Shown here: positions 13,401-25,033 of the stretch, piece after piece
How the letters are laid out: each line of letters begins with the position of its first letter
How positions within the stretch are numbered: position 1 is the first letter of the stretch
Assembly: GCA_028564925.1 (NCBI GenBank)
Contig: CM053029.1
Span: forward strand, 35,270,026-35,334,025
DNA from: Lithobates sylvaticus
Taxonomy: Eukaryota; Chordata; Amphibia; Anura; Ranidae
Direction of reading: 5' to 3'
Length of the DNA: 64,000 nt
Notes under the pieces: model-generated
Databases searched by the model: none
What the model saw: only the letters and a program-made list of their open reading frames with translations
Told to the model about the DNA's origin: nothing
Position numbers and translations under genes: made by a program

Positions 13401-15143
13401 CAGGTACACAAGGACTTCTATGAGGTTCATGTCTCCAACAGTCCTTTCCATCAGGCGTTGAAAGGTAGCAGGAGCTCCAGACAGGCCCTGAGGCATCCTG
13501 TTGAACTCAAAGAACCCTACTGGGGTTATGAAGGCAGTCTTCTCTCTATCGTCTGGATGCATGGGAATTTGATAGTACCCACTCTTGAGGTCCATCACAC
13601 TGAACCACTTAGCTCCAGACAAACTCTGTAAGGCATCCTCTATCCTTGGCGTGGTGTACTGATCAGGAATGGTCCTCCTGTTGAGAGTTCTGTAGTCAAT
13701 GCAAAGTCTCAACGACCCATTCTTCTTCCTGACCACCACTATTGGGGAGGCATAAGGGCTTCTGGACTCTCGAATCACTCCCGTCTTCTTCAGTTCCGCA
13801 AGCTGCTCTCTCAGATCCTCCAGATCTGCTAGCGGGACCCGCCTCACTCTCTCTCTGAATGGCTTGTCCTCTTGCATGTGGATTCGATGGGTGGCACTCC
13901 TCGCACACCCCACATCAAACTCATCCTTAGAGAAAATCTTCTCCCATCTGGTCAGCTGGGCCTTGGCTCTCTTCTTCCAAGCTCCAGGTAGGTTTGGGTT
14001 TTCCATGGAGAGTTTCTTCCAAACATCTTCTCCTTTACCCGCCCCCTTCACTTCTGACCAGCCAACTGGGACAGCAGGACTCACCTGTCCCAACAGCATC
14101 CTGGCAGGGATCTCCACGGGCCGCTCCGTGGGGTTCCTCACACTGACTGGGACTCTTCCTCTGGCCTTCTTCAATGCCTTGATTGGGATCACTTCTGGGA
14201 TCACTTCCAGGCCTGAGTGACCCTCCATTGGGTCAGATTCCAGCATAACAAAGGGGCCAGGCTGCTCCCAATTAAGCTTCACCGTGGCCCTCAGGCAGGT
14301 CACCTCTCCAGGCTGTAGCACTGCTCCTTCTCGTTCAAGCCTCCACACCTTCCCTATCCCCTCACTTGGGGTCTTCTGCTCTAGGACCAACCGCTGGTAG
14401 GCCGCCTTCAGCATGGGATGGATCTTGGGAGCTGAATGATTCTGCTTCTGTACAAGGGGGGTCAGGAGCCTTCTGACTAGATCCGTGTTCGTCCCTATGA
14501 TCAGGGAAGTTTAGCTGGTCCCTGGCAGGCGGGGGCACACAACTGCCAGGGTATCAAACACTTCAGCCTTTCCAGCCACGGATGGGTCAAAGGTCAATCG
14601 TATGGGTAGGTAGCCGTCGTAGGGGAAACTCTGAGTTCCCAATCCCCATATCTCCAGCTCCTCTATCTTCTGAATGGGCAGATGACTCAGGTATCTGTCA
14701 TAGAAGTCCCTGTATAATAAGGTCACTTGCGCTCCAGTGTCTAGGAGGGCCTGTGTGTATACTCCTTCCACTTGGATGGGTACAGTAGGAGATGGACCAA
14801 CCAGCTCTTCTGGGTAGGGCCGGGTTGATGCTGTCTTCTTCTTTGGACTCTTTTCTTTCCAACTGGATTTGCGCTTGATTCTTTCCTGAGCCTGGTATGC
14901 ATTAATTTTCTCCCTCGCTATGGGAGTGTGAACCCGCTGAGGGACATTGTTATCTCTCACTTTTAAGGGTTCACGCTTGGGAGTGCTGTGTCTCTTCGGA
15001 GGGGTCTTGCCCCCTCTCTCTGGGGTGTATCTTGGTTGCGGAACCCTGTATTCCTTCCGAGGGGTTTGATCTCCTCGCTTTCTTTTCCTGTTATTCTTCT
15101 TGGAGCTCACTGAAGGTGATGGGCACCCGGTTGACTCCTTCAC
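10414..15143 (-). pseudogene. pol region of the Gypsy fossil (protease, RT, RNase H, integrase)
   Basis: Signs of each pol domain, in the usual Gypsy order, are visible from right to left. An aspartic protease with the LLDTGAQVTLL motif lies around 14700-14740. Reverse transcriptase with YLDDVIVFG lies near 13380. An RNase H segment follows near 12600-13000. An integrase has an HHCC zinc domain near 12000-12120, a catalytic core including VCIDF and HSDQGRDFE, and a GPY/F-like tail. After the integrase comes an acidic tail of about 300 residues with no recognised domain. This is a broken fossil. Confidence 0.85.
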
Positions 15144-16480
15144 CGGGGCCCTTTGGCGTTTCCCGCCGGCTGGCGGCTATCTGTTTTCTTCCTCTTGGGA
15201 CTGGAACATACAGCTGCAAAATGGCCCACTCCCCCGCAGTTAAAACAGATCATCTCTCCGTAGTCAGGTGGGGATGCTGGTGCTGAAACAGTTGGAAATA
15301 ATTCCCTCCTGCTTGCTTCTTTCTTGGGACTGAGCGTCTCTTTCGCCACCAAAGAGGTCAGTATCTCCATCATCTGGGACATCTGCAACTTCACGGCATC
15401 TACTTCTGTCTCTCTTTCAGGGGCTAAGGCCGACCTGACCGTGGCCACTGGAAGTTTTGTAGACCCCATCGTCTGTTTTTCCCCTTTTCCTTCCAACATG
15501 GCCTCTTCCTCTCTGACCATCCGAATGAGATCGGGGTAGTCCAGGCTCTTCCCATCCTGTCGGGTGCGTAGTACTAGTGCTACAGGGTCTAGGGGTTGGG
15601 CTCCCCTCATCACCTGCTGAGCACGGGCTTCGTCTACCTTCCCCGGATCTATCCCCTTCTTCAGGATAATCCTATGCAGGATCTTGTCTATACGTCCCAT
15701 ATACTCCGATAGCTTCTCCCCTGTCTTCTGGTAACAGTGTTCCAGTTGATAGGTAAGCTCCGTGACTTTCTCTGTCCCACCAAACACACTTTCCAGGATG
15801 TCTAAATAATCCTGTGCAGTGCAATCTTTCTTGCTTGTCTTCAAGTTGCGTATGGCCTCTAAGGCAGGCCCTTTTAGGCTCTCAACAATCCTTTGCTTCT
15901 TTCTACCTTCTGGGACCTCCCATTCTTCCAAGGCCTGTGTGGCGCCATCTAACCACTCTTCAAATCCCTCTTCTCCCGAGGGTACAGGTTTCCTCCCTGA
16001 AAACATCCGGAGTTTCCTGTATCCCGACATCGGGTAATCCCCGGGGTCTCTTCTGCACTGAGTCATAATCTCCCCTAGGACAGCGCACAGTTCTGCACTA
16101 AGAGTGGTCTGTACAGGTGCGGGACTTTCCGTGCCCTTCTGCTCTTCCTTCTTTGGGGATAGCAAAGTTTTCATTGGAAAACAGTCTCCCTTGCGCGGCA
16201 GCGCATGCAGCAATTGATAGGTCTGGCCTATAGGTCTGAATGCTTGTATGCTTTGGCTCCTGAACTGCTCTGGGGTCTCACTTCTCCATTCTACTAGGGC
16301 GTATGTACACCCGGCATCATTTCTCATGTCCATTATCCGTGACTTGTGGCCTGGGGATAAGGACATTATGAGCTGCTTGACTGCCTCTTCCTGCCATATC
16401 CCTGGCAGTTCAATGACTGCTGCTGCGGCTGGATCAGTGCCCCATATTGTGTACCACCGTCCCACTTCTATCGGGTCCAT
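15140..16480 (-). CDS. gag of the Gypsy fossil, PNMA-like
   Basis: 446 residues, starting about 60 bp inside the 5' LTR. The N-terminal part resembles the RNA-binding-like domain of PNMA (paraneoplastic Ma antigen) proteins. The middle (about residues 150-300) has the capsid-type signature of the same group, including FEEWLDGATQALEEW, ESLKGPALEAIRNL and LSEYMGRIDKIL. A CCHC zinc knuckle (CFNCGGVGHFAAVC) lies near residues 412-425. Established knowledge: the vertebrate PNMA genes descend from a Gypsy gag of this kind. It is treated here as part of a fossil. Confidence 0.8.
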   Translation of the reverse strand: MDPIEVGRWYTIWGTDPAAAAVIELPGIWQEEAVKQLIMSLSPGHKSRIMDMRNDAGCTYALVEWRSETPEQFRSQSIQAFRPIGQTYQLLHALPRKGDCFPMKTLLSPKKEEQKGTESPAPVQTTLSAELCAVLGEIMTQCRRDPGDYPMSGYRKLRMFSGRKPVPSGEEGFEEWLDGATQALEEWEVPEGRKKQRIVESLKGPALEAIRNLKTSKKDCTAQDYLDILESVFGGTEKVTELTYQLEHCYQKTGEKLSEYMGRIDKILHRIILKKGIDPGKVDEARAQQVMRGAQPLDPVALVLRTRQDGKSLDYPDLIRMVREEEAMLEGKGEKQTMGSTKLPVATVRSALAPERETEVDAVKLQMSQMMEILTSLVAKETLSPKKEASRRELFPTVSAPASPPDYGEMICFNCGGVGHFAAVCSSPKRKKTDSRQPAGNAKGPR

Positions 16481-16541
16481 GCCGGTACCTTTTGGCGGGT
16501 TTTCCCGCTGTCTCAGGATCCCGGATTACGAGCCCCCACGT

Positions 16542-17537
16542 GTAGCGATACCCCCAATTAAGAGGGCCGCAAATTTGATTTGGGTCCCTGAGTACAGCTC
16601 CACCAACCCCCCCGGCAATCTGCTCTACCCGCTCTGGCACAGTTAGTAAAGGGGTATGTATCTATGCACATATAAATATCACTTATACTCTAAGTGTAAT
16701 GGACTCAAACTCACAGGCAGACTGCTGACTGAAATAACTGTCTTTACTTTGGCAGTATGAAAAGAGATAGTAACATGCATTAAACATTTAACTTACAACA
16801 CATTAGCAGGTCCCTGCAATATGCACTATAACATGAAACATATATGTATCAGGATAGCAATGGGGAACGGAGCGCCACGTTCAGCGACCGCCTGCTATTC
16901 ACCTCTGAGGTGCAACAAATCTAACTGCGACTATCTAATGGATCAGGCCTGATCCCTAACAATAGTGTTCAGTCCTTGGGGAACCCCAGTATTCTTCACC
17001 GGCACAAGAACTGTAGAGGTGGTGCACATGTAACTTTAAATGGTGCGTTGGTAATCCACAAGAAAGAACAATCTTCTGCTCTGAGGTAAATTTGCCTTGG
17101 CAGTTCAATAGGCATAAAGTGAAATACAGTACAAGATGAGCTTTCCAGCTCGCTCACCACTCCGGATACCGTCCTCAGCTCCGGGACCTCCACTGGCGGC
17201 GTCCGGCCTCCTCCGTCACAGCCCCTGCGTTCCGGTCCTCCTTCTGACCGACCGTTCTCAGGTAAAAGGCTCCGCTCTGCTGCTGCTGACAATGAGGTGT
17301 GAGAGTCTCTCTCAGTCTGCTGCAAGGCCCAGGCTTCAGGCTTTCAGCAGTCCCGGCCCGCACAGGTGTCTCCTCTCTCAGTGATCCCTGCGTCAGAAGA
17401 GGCAGAGGCGGTCCTTCCCCTCTCCTTATATCACCTCCCCCATCAGCCTCTCGGGCGGAAACAACCATCCTCACGGGAGCCTGGGGAATTATGGGAATTG
17501 TAGCTTTATCCCCTAAAAGGGGAACGACCCCGCTACA
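16542..17537 (-). repeat. 5' LTR of the Gypsy fossil
   Basis: 996 bp, the partner of 9419-10413. Its inner edge at 16542 is followed inward, on the minus strand, by CG and then TGGGGGCTCGT, which resembles a tRNA-Pro primer-binding site. Its outer edge at 17537 abuts the resumed LINE sequence. Confidence 0.92.
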
Positions 17538-18311
17538 GGATTATAGGAGATAAAGACAGATCAGTCATTGCCGGTTTATATAGGTGGTGAGGAGGTGGAA
17601 AGGGTGGACACTATTACATTTTTGGGAGTGCATATTACAAGGGAGTTGTCATGGTCTCAAAATACTTTTTTTCTAGTGAAAAAAAGCGCAACAGAGATTG
17701 TTTTTTCTTCGGAGACTGAAGCAGGCTGGATTGCCCTTAAGGCTTTTGGTCAATTTCTATCAGTGTACCATTGAGAGTATTCTTCTCCACTGCGCTGTAG
17801 TGTGGTATGCCAGCTGCAGGGCGGAGGATAAGAAGTGCCTGTCTCGTGTGGTGAAAACAGCACAGCGGATCATAGGAACAGAGCTACCGAATTTGGACAC
17901 AGCATATGCCAGCCGATTAAAAAAGTGGGCAAAAGCTATTAGAATTGATCCATCCCACCCAGGTTACAGTGTGTTTGTCGCATTGCCATCTGGGAAAAGA
18001 TATAGGACACTTAAAACGCACACTAATCACTTAAAGCATCGTTTTTTCCCTGGGGCTGTATTGTTTATAATCCCATCAGGTACAGTGTTTTAGGAATTTA
18101 TGTGGAATTCTAAAAAAAAACATTTTAATTAATTTATTTTTTTTATTTTATTTTTAAATAACATTTTATATTTTGATATATTTAAATAGATATGTGGGCA
18201 TGTGCTAGGAGTATGTATGTGTGGTTTTGTTGAGAAGTGTTTTTATTGCTGCTGTAAAGAGTACTTGGAAAAATGTTGTTGTATGTATACAATGACAATA
18301 AAGTATATCTA
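17538..18311 (+). pseudogene. LINE RT C-terminal part and 3' UTR (Rex/CR1 group)
   Basis: Continues the LINE interrupted at 9418. Visible blocks are PVYIGGEEVERVDTITFLGV, FFLRRLKQAG, TIESILLHCAVVWY, RVVKTAQRIIGTELP and LPSGKRYRTLKTHTNHLKHR, ending near 18093. The order matches the thumb and C-terminal region of Rex1-type LINE proteins. There is a frame change near 17690. The 3' UTR (18094-18311) is AT-rich, with a polyadenylation signal near 18297 and a TATC-like tail. Confidence 0.75.
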
Positions 18312-21300
18312 TCTAACAACAATAATAAAGAACAGCCCGCAGCAAAAACCCAAAAGCAATAGGCGCAGGGCTGGCATGAATAAAGTTAACATGGCAATTA
18401 GGTGTATGGCCGTTTAAGGGGGTGGGTGGAGTTAGGGGAAAGTATAGAGAAGTTCAGCCCTCCCCAGCATCAGTGCTGGGAAGAGGAAAGTTGGAGCAGC
18501 ATGGCAGCGTCCCTGGAGGAGCTCGTGGCCAACATGTAGGCAGCAGCGGCGGCTAATGGGGAAAAATGGCTTAGGGACCAGGTGGAAAAGGTACTGGGGG
18601 GCGGCGGTGATACCGGGGGGGTCCCAGTGCAGGCACAGGCCCGCCAGTTAGATATTCCCCAGACCCTCACAGGGCCGCTGAGCACAGGGGGGGCGCATCC
18701 CAGGGCCCTGGAACGGAACCGCCGGCCAAACGGTCGGCGGTCGGGGGTAGGGGGGCCATTGATCGCCCGGAGACCGTGCGGGGGACCAGAGGGGGGCCCA
18801 CGAAACAGAGTGATGGCGGGACCACCATGCAGGGAGTGAGAGCCGCCTCAGGCCTACCCCGTGACGCGGCCGTGGTGGGGGCGAGGCCTCGGCGGGGGCA
18901 AAGTACTACAGCAACAGGCAGGAACACCGGAGGGACAGCCAGAGGGGCCCGGGAAGATGCTCATGGAGGCGGTCTGCCTAATGGGGGAAGGACTGATCAG
19001 GAGACAGGAGGTGATCGGCCTAGTCTCAGGCCGGCAGCGCAAGGGGGGCCCGACCCCAGAGTTGCCAGGCAGATGGATAGAGGCGGTCGGCCTACCCATC
19101 AGCAGGCACGGGGGAGGAGAGGAGTACTCTTTGAAGCCAGGTCACAGATGCCAGGGGCCAGAGGCAGTCGGCCAAGGCCTGGGATGTCACCTCAGGTTAT
19201 TAGAGGCGAGCTGCCTAACCTCAGGTCCACGGGGCAGCAGGAGGAGTCGCTCGGCACCAAGGGCCCTGGAAAGTGTACAGTCAAGTCAGCAGGAGGTAGA
19301 AGGAGGAGCCAACGCATCCGGAGTTCTTTGGCATCCGGGAACGAATCCCCTGGAGGGCCTGCCCTACCCAAAGAGGACGAGGCTGCGGTTCTGTCTGAAG
19401 GTGAGCTGTCAAGGTCCGAGGAAAATGAACCAATAGGACGGTCGGCTACGGTGGAGGCGGGACCTTCGGCTGGTGGGATTCCTTCCAGGCAGCTCGGTAA
19501 GTCATGTTTTTGCCCGGGGTGGTCAGGGGGGGAGGAGGAGTCAGATGGGGGGGAGAGGTTGGGAGGTATGTGAGACGGGTGGTGGGGTGTACACTGGCTA
19601 TTCTGCCCCGGTTTCGAGGGTTCCTGAACCCTCCCCCGAGGAGGGGGGGCTAAGGGGCTTCCTGGTGGGCCTGAAGGAACTGGTGGGCAGGTTTGAGCCT
19701 ACACCAGTTGGGCCCCCGGGGCCGGCTTCGGCCTGGGTTCCTCAGGGGGGGGGAGCAGGGGTTGGGGTCAGGCAATACAGGGGGAGGGGGCGGGGGAGGG
19801 GGCGGGGGCGACGGTGGGGGACACGGTGGTGGCTGATCTGCCCGCGGTGACCCCGGGGGTGGGCGAGACGGTCACAGGGGAATCGGCGGTGGCGAGGACG
19901 AAAAAGGGGGGATGGTGCTAAAAAACAAGACATTATCTGGTTGGCAGATTCGGCGCGCTGCAAAGTTTACGTGTGTTTTGAGGGGCCGTTAGGGGCGCAT
20001 TTAAAACAGGAGGTCAGGGAGAAGATTTGGAAAGGGGAATATGTGGAGATATTTTCTCTGCTGTCCCTGGAGAAATTTAACCTGGATCGAGTAAAGCCAG
20101 AGGACAATAAAAAAAGAGGATGAGGAAAAGAGGAGGTATAGGCTGATACCGCGCACTTTCCAGAATTGGTTACAGGTATTCGCCATATTGGCGAGTGTGA
20201 GAGGCGAAAAGGAGCCGGAACACTGCTCTGCCCTTTTTTGTTACCTGGACGCAATTGGCGAGGCTCACCGGACCTACGGAGGATTGTCATGGCTTCGTTA
20301 TGACGAGCAGTTCCGACAAAGGAGGGCAGTGAGACCGGCGCTTCGCTGGGATCATAAGGACATAAGTCTGTGGATGCGCTTGAGTTCGTCTGCCAGGGTT
20401 CCCGGGCCAGTTTTTTCAGGGAGGGGCCGGTGGATCAGGGGCTTCCGGTCAATCGGCCACAAAAAAGAAGGGAGTCTGCTGGCAGTACAACGAAGGGAGT
20501 TGTAAGTTTGGCAGTAGCTGTAAGAATAAACACGAGTGTTCGGGGTGCGGAGGCACACACCCAGGGTCTCGGTGTTTCAAGCAAGGAAAGGGTAAGACTG
20601 GCGAGTCTGCTAACAAGAGGGAGGACGCCGGTGAAGGTGGAAAGGATGCGTCCTTTTCTAGATAGGTACCCGGATGCTGAGGTGGCGCGGTTACTGGGGT
20701 GTGGGTTTACAGAGGGTTTTAGGATTCCGGCTGAGTTGGGTACAGCTCCTCCAATTTCTGATAATTTGCGGACCGCCTTGCGGCATCCGGAGGTGGTCTT
20801 GGAAAAATTACAGAAGAAGGTGGCTTTGGGGAGGATGGCTGGCCCCTTTTCGGACAAGCCTATGCCTGAATTGGTGGTTTCTCCCTTGAGGGTTGTCACC
20901 AAGAAGGAGGCAGCGTTACGTCTCCTGCCAGTGCACCCCGATAGCTTTTATTTATTGGGTTGTAGGTGGCAGGAGGAATACTAAGTGGACAAGTATTTAC
21001 CCATGGGATGCTCTATCTCATGCGCATTCTTTGAGTGTTTTAGCTCATTCGTGGAATGGGTGGTGAGGGACGTCGCTATTCTCGATTAGGAAGCAAAGGA
21101 ATGTAGGCTGCCGGAAGACAAATTGGAAGCGTTGAAGGTCGAGGTTCGGGGGATGGTTGGGCGGCGTAAGGTACAACTCAGGGCATTGCAATCCGTGCTG
21201 GGCAAGCTTAATTTTGCATGCAGGATAATCCCTATGGGTAGGGTATTCAGCAGGAGGCTAGCGGCAGGCACTGGAGGTGTGGAATCGCCTAGGCATTATG

Positions 21301-21810
21301 TGAGGCTTTCAAGGGAACACAAGGACGACTTGAGGATGTGGCACATGTTTCTGGATAATTTCAATGGGGGAGCTTGTTAGCTCTTCAAAAAAGAAGGGGG
21401 ACGGATTAGGCTTGGGGGAGGTACGGTGCACACGGGACAGGGTGGTGTTTTATTTGCGGTGATCAAAGACGGATCAGGAGGGTCGAGGCAAGTAAGTGGT
21501 GGTTTTCGCCATTCCAGATGCCAAGCTCTGCCCCGTCGCCACAATGGGTGTTTTTCTTGGTCAGAGGCAGGCAGTTGAGGGCCCTCTGCTGATACATCAA
21601 AACGGTGAGGCGCTGTCGCGCTTTCAGTTCATTGGGGTGTTCAAAAAATGTTTGAAGGAACTGGATCTTGGGGGACAGAAATATTCGTCACACTCTTTTA
21701 GGATAGGGGCTGCGATGGAGGCAGTGCGGTGGGGGTTAAATGAAGAGGAGGTTAAGAAAATTGGAAGGTGGGAATCAAGGCGATTTTGGTCATACGTTAG
21801 GCCTGAGTTA

Positions 21811-22265
21811 GGCCCCTTTCACACTGGGGCGTTTTTTCATGCGGTGCAGCGCTAAAAATAGCGCCTGTTCACCGCATGAAAAAATCCTGCCCCTTTAACT
21901 CCAGTGTGAAAGCCGGCGGGCTTTCACACTGGAGCGGTGCGCTAGCAGGATGAAAAAAAAAAGTCCTGCTAGCAGCATCTTTGGAGCGGGATAGGAGCGG
22001 TGTGTTCACCGCTCCTATACCGCTCCTTCCCATTGAAAAGAATGGGAGACCGCCGTAAAACCGCGGCAATACCGCGGTTACCGCGGTAATACCGCGGCTA
22101 CGGCGGCGCTCTGCGGGGGGTGTTTAACCCTTTTTCGGGCGCTCGCGGGGGGTAAAACCGCACCGCGAGCGGCCAAAAACCGCGGTGAAAACGACGGTAA
22201 AGCAGCGCTAAATATAGCGCTGCTTTACCGTCACCGCGGCTCACCGCCCCAGTGTGAAAGGGGCC
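21811..22265. mobile_element. MITE with GGCCCCTTTCACACTGG termini inside Ngaro
   Basis: 455 bp flanked by TA on both sides (21809-21810 and 22266-22267). The termini are GGCCCCTTTCACACTGGGGCG and its inverted copy. The inside is rich in CCGCGG-type palindromes (CGCGGTAATACCGCGG around 22050-22100) and an inverted pair AGCGCTAAA...TTTAGCGCT-like near 21850 and 22205. No coding capacity. The superfamily is uncertain: the TA flank fits Tc1/mariner, and TTA/TAA would fit Harbinger if one base has changed. Confidence 0.75.
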
Positions 22266-22369
22266 TAAGTGGAGGTGTAAAACCGGGGGGTCGCGGTTAT
22301 GTGCTGGCACGGGTTCGTGTGGTACACTGTTATGGAAAGTTAATCGGGGGTTGTTGTTTTTCTTTTCTT

Positions 22370-22925
22370 TCAGGTATCCCTACAGGGTTGGTGTGGATCA
22401 TGGGGCACTCATATGTCGGCTGGGGCGCCAGGAGATGGGATGCCAGGCCTGATGGGAGGCAGTTGGGGTTCTCCAGGAGGGAGGCCTATATTAAATGGCT
22501 GGGGTTACCCGGTATGCTGTGGAGCAGAATAGTCCCGGAAGTGCACCGTTTTGCACACTGGGATAGGCCACCCGAGGTTCTAGTGATTCATGCAGGGGGT
22601 AACGATCTTGGTCTTAGGACCAAGCTTGACATCAGGTACGATTTTTGCCGCCTTCGGGCGGCATTTCCCAACACTATACTTGTCTGGTCAGATATGATTG
22701 CCAGGACCTCTTGGCGACTGGCCAGGTCAGTTGACCTCATTAATAAGGCAAGGAAAAAGATCAACCAGGAGGCCAGCAGGTTTTTCATTAGGAAACACTG
22801 AGCTGGAGACTGACACTAAGGCAGATGGTGTTCACCTTACTGCTGTGGGCACGGACATGTGGGCCATAGGCATTCAGGACGGGATAGAAAGAGTGTTGAG
22901 GGTGTGGAGGTGCTCACAAGGTTAA
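22370..22925 (+). other. SGNH/GDSL hydrolase part of the Ngaro fossil
   Basis: Visible SGNH blocks are IMGHSYVGWGARR (nucleophile Ser block), VLVIHAGGNDLG (the Gly/Asn-Asp block) and, near the end, ADGVHLTAVG (the Asp-x-x-His block). Ngaro elements of fish and frogs are known to carry such a domain downstream of the recombinase; its role in the life cycle is not established. It is part of a broken fossil. Confidence 0.75.
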
Positions 22926-23262
22926 GGTTTTAACCTTGTTTGCTATGGCGGATGTTGGCTGGTGCAGGTAAAAGAAGATACCCCCTCCCCACAGAGAACT
23001 TGATGCGGGACCCATGTGAGATATGGGCCCGTTGGTGATATTCCTTATAAGGATTTGTAGGGAATATGGTGGATGACTACACTGCGGGGACTACACTGCA
23101 CTGCTTGAGGCCTAGTTACAGTTGATATGACCGCAGTGCATGATGGATAGATTATGGTAAAATGGGTGGGGGGGGGGTCATGTCCTGCAGAAGACCAGCG
23201 CTACACTTTCTGAATCTGATGTTTGTTGTTTATGTTATTTTATGTTTATCATTGTTATTTAA

Positions 23263-24267
23263 CCACCTGATTACTTTGCACTTAAACCCCCTCGTGACCA
23301 GACCAATTTTCAGCTTTTGGCGCTGACGCACTTGGAATGACAATTGCGCGGTCATACGACACTGTACCCAAATGAAATTGTTATCATTTTTTCCCCACAA
23401 ATAGAGCTTTCTTTTGGTGGTATTTGATCACCTCTGTGTTTTTTATTTTTTGCGCAATAAACAAAAGAAGAGCGACAAATTTAAAAAAAAAACAATATTT
23501 TTTACTTTTTGCTATACTAAATATCCCCAAAAAATATATAAAAAAAACATTTTTTTTCCTCAGTTTAGGCGGAAACGTATTCTTCTACATATTTTTGGTA
23601 AAAAAAAAAAATCGCAATTAGCGATTATTGATTAGTTTGCGCAAAAGTTATAGCGTTTACAAAATAGGGGATAGTTTTATAGCATTTTTATTAATATTTT
23701 TTTTTTTACTAGTAATGGCGGTGATCAGCGATTTTTATTGTGACTGCAACATTATGGCGGACACATCGGACATTTTTGACACATTTTTGGCACCATTGTC
23801 ATTTATACAGCAATCAATGCTATTTAAATGCATTGATTGCTGTATAAATGACACTGGCAGTGAAGGGGTTAACCTCTAGGGGGCGGGGAGGGGTTAATTA
23901 TGTTCCCTGGGAGTGTTTCTTACTGTGGGGGGAGGGGACTCACAAGGGGAGGAGACCGATCGGTGTTTCTCTGTACAGAGAACACCATTGGCTCCTCTCC
24001 TCTGACAGGACCGTTGATCTGTGTGTTTACACACACAGATCCACGGTCCCGCTGTGTTACCGGGCAATCGCGGGTGCCCAGCGGACATCGCGGCCGCTGG
24101 GCACGCGCATCGGGTGCCCAGTGACACGACGAGAGCACGCGCGCGCTCCCGGCGGCGCGCGCGCGCTCCCTGGAGTGCACAGAAGGGGAGGACGTCATAT
24201 GACGTGCTCCCGGCACAACAGATCCGCGCTGTAGCCGTCATTTGGCTATAGCGCGGATCTCAGCTAG
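23263..24267. mobile_element. TTAA-target (piggyBac-like) MITE, copy 1
   Basis: Flanked by TTAA at 23259-23262 and 24268-24271. The interior is clearly homologous to the MITE at 47232-48243: shared blocks include caattgcgcggtc, cacaaatagagctttctttt, ttgcgcaaaagttatagcg and the GC-rich ggcgcgcgcgcg patch. No transposase. The termini (CCACCTGATTAC and, inverted, CTAGCTGAGATC) are only loosely alike, so this copy is older or more diverged than copy 2. Long hairpins fill it (see separate entries). Confidence 0.65.
23799..23851. repeat. Perfect hairpin in MITE copy 1
   Basis: ATTTATACAGCAATCAATGC is followed after 9 bases by its exact reverse complement. A second stem, GATCCGCGCTGTAGCC with GGCTATAGCGCGGATC (one mismatch), lies at 24222-24261. 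Confidence 0.85.
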
Positions 24268-24396
24268 TTAATAAAGGGGCTGCTACGGCCAATAAGCACT
24301 CCAACAATGGTGTGGTCTCCATTAATGGGTTAAAGGGTATAAGGCATGGAGTGGTTTAGCCAGGTAGCACAAATGGTATATGTTACACTTGGTCAA

Positions 24397-24506
24397 GTGT
24401 TACTCGTGCTTAAATATACATGCAATATTGCAAATAAAGTGCTTTCATGTGGGATATGATATAACGTCCATATAGTGAGATAAAAAGCAATCAAAAACCT
24501 TGATAA

Positions 24507-24565
<59 letters not shown>

Positions 24566-24941
24566 ATATATATGTGTGTGTGGGGGGGGGGGGGGGGGAG
24601 TGCTACAATGTGCTGTGCAATCTTCAAAATATCAGTCTGTATGTGCTCCAATTTAATCCATGCAATTCAGTGGTTGTTGTGAGATCAATCCAATATTAAG
24701 GTGCTGTAAAATCAATCCAATATTAAGGTGCTGTAAGATCAATCCAATATTAAGGTGCTGTGAGATCAATCCAATATTAAGATGCTGTGACATCAATCCA
24801 ATATTAAGGAACACCTGAGTGCATGCAAACAGAGCACCTTAACATTGGATTGATGTCACAACAACCACTGAATTGCATGGATTAAATTGGAGCACATACG
24901 GACTGATATTTTGAGATTGCACAGCACATTAGCACTTTTTT

Positions 24942-25033
<92 letters not shown>

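Larger units (their letters stand above)
9419..17537 (-). mobile_element. Ty3/Gypsy LTR retrotransposon fossil with PNMA-like gag
   Basis: An 8.1-kb element on the minus strand with two LTRs (9419-10413 and 16542-17537, both beginning TGTAGCG and ending CGCTACA). Order from its 5' side: LTR, primer-binding site, gag, protease, reverse transcriptase, RNase H, integrase, LTR. A purine-rich tract abuts the 3' LTR. The primer-binding site begins TGGGGGCTCGT and looks like a tRNA-Pro type. The LTRs differ at only about nine substitutions and two small indels by eye, about 1%, so the insertion is recent, probably a few million years at most. It looks broken, with about three or four interruptions. 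No envelope gene was recognised. It is inserted into the LINE at 7522-18311; I found no clean short target duplication. Confidence 0.9.
7522..18311 (+). mobile_element. Rex/CR1-group LINE, split by a MITE and by a Gypsy element
   Basis: One LINE copy is preserved in three pieces on the plus strand: about 7522-7602, 8576-9418 and 17538-18311. The reading resumes across the MITE (…VDDDHLL… to the KAAGPDG block) and across the Gypsy insertion (KEIIV before it, DYRR after it). This shows a single element interrupted twice. The 5' part, with the endonuclease, is absent. The 3' end after about 18094 is AT-rich, has AATAAA near 18297, and finishes in a short TATC-type tail. I place it in the Rex1/CR1 group from the RT sequence; the exact clade is uncertain. 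Confidence 0.75.
18318..23200 (+). mobile_element. Ngaro (DIRS-order) tyrosine-recombinase retrotransposon fossil
   Basis: A plus-strand element of about 4.9 kb; the ends are approximate because I could not pair the split repeats. Parts in order: a low-complexity Gly/Arg-rich gag-like region (about 18500-20500) with a Cys/His finger near 20480-20580; a reverse transcriptase/RNase H region (about 20640-21380; GRMAGPF, LVVSPLRVVTKKEA); a tyrosine recombinase (about 21490-21810; HSFRIGAAMEAV, then KKIGRWESRRFWSYVRPE, giving the His-x-x-Arg and Tyr signature); and an SGNH hydrolase (about 22370-22920). It is broken, with roughly five to eight interruptions, and one MITE has inserted between recombinase and hydrolase. 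It is clearly older than the Gypsy fossil. Confidence 0.8.

Noticed and set aside
9411-17545. Target-site duplication of the Gypsy fossil
   Set aside because: The flanks (…atagtg and ggatta…) do not give a matching 4-6-bp pair, so none is claimed.
18776-19573. Gly/Arg-rich ORF as a host gene
   Set aside because: It lies within the Ngaro fossil, in the low-complexity gag-like part, and overlaps other open frames of the same composition.
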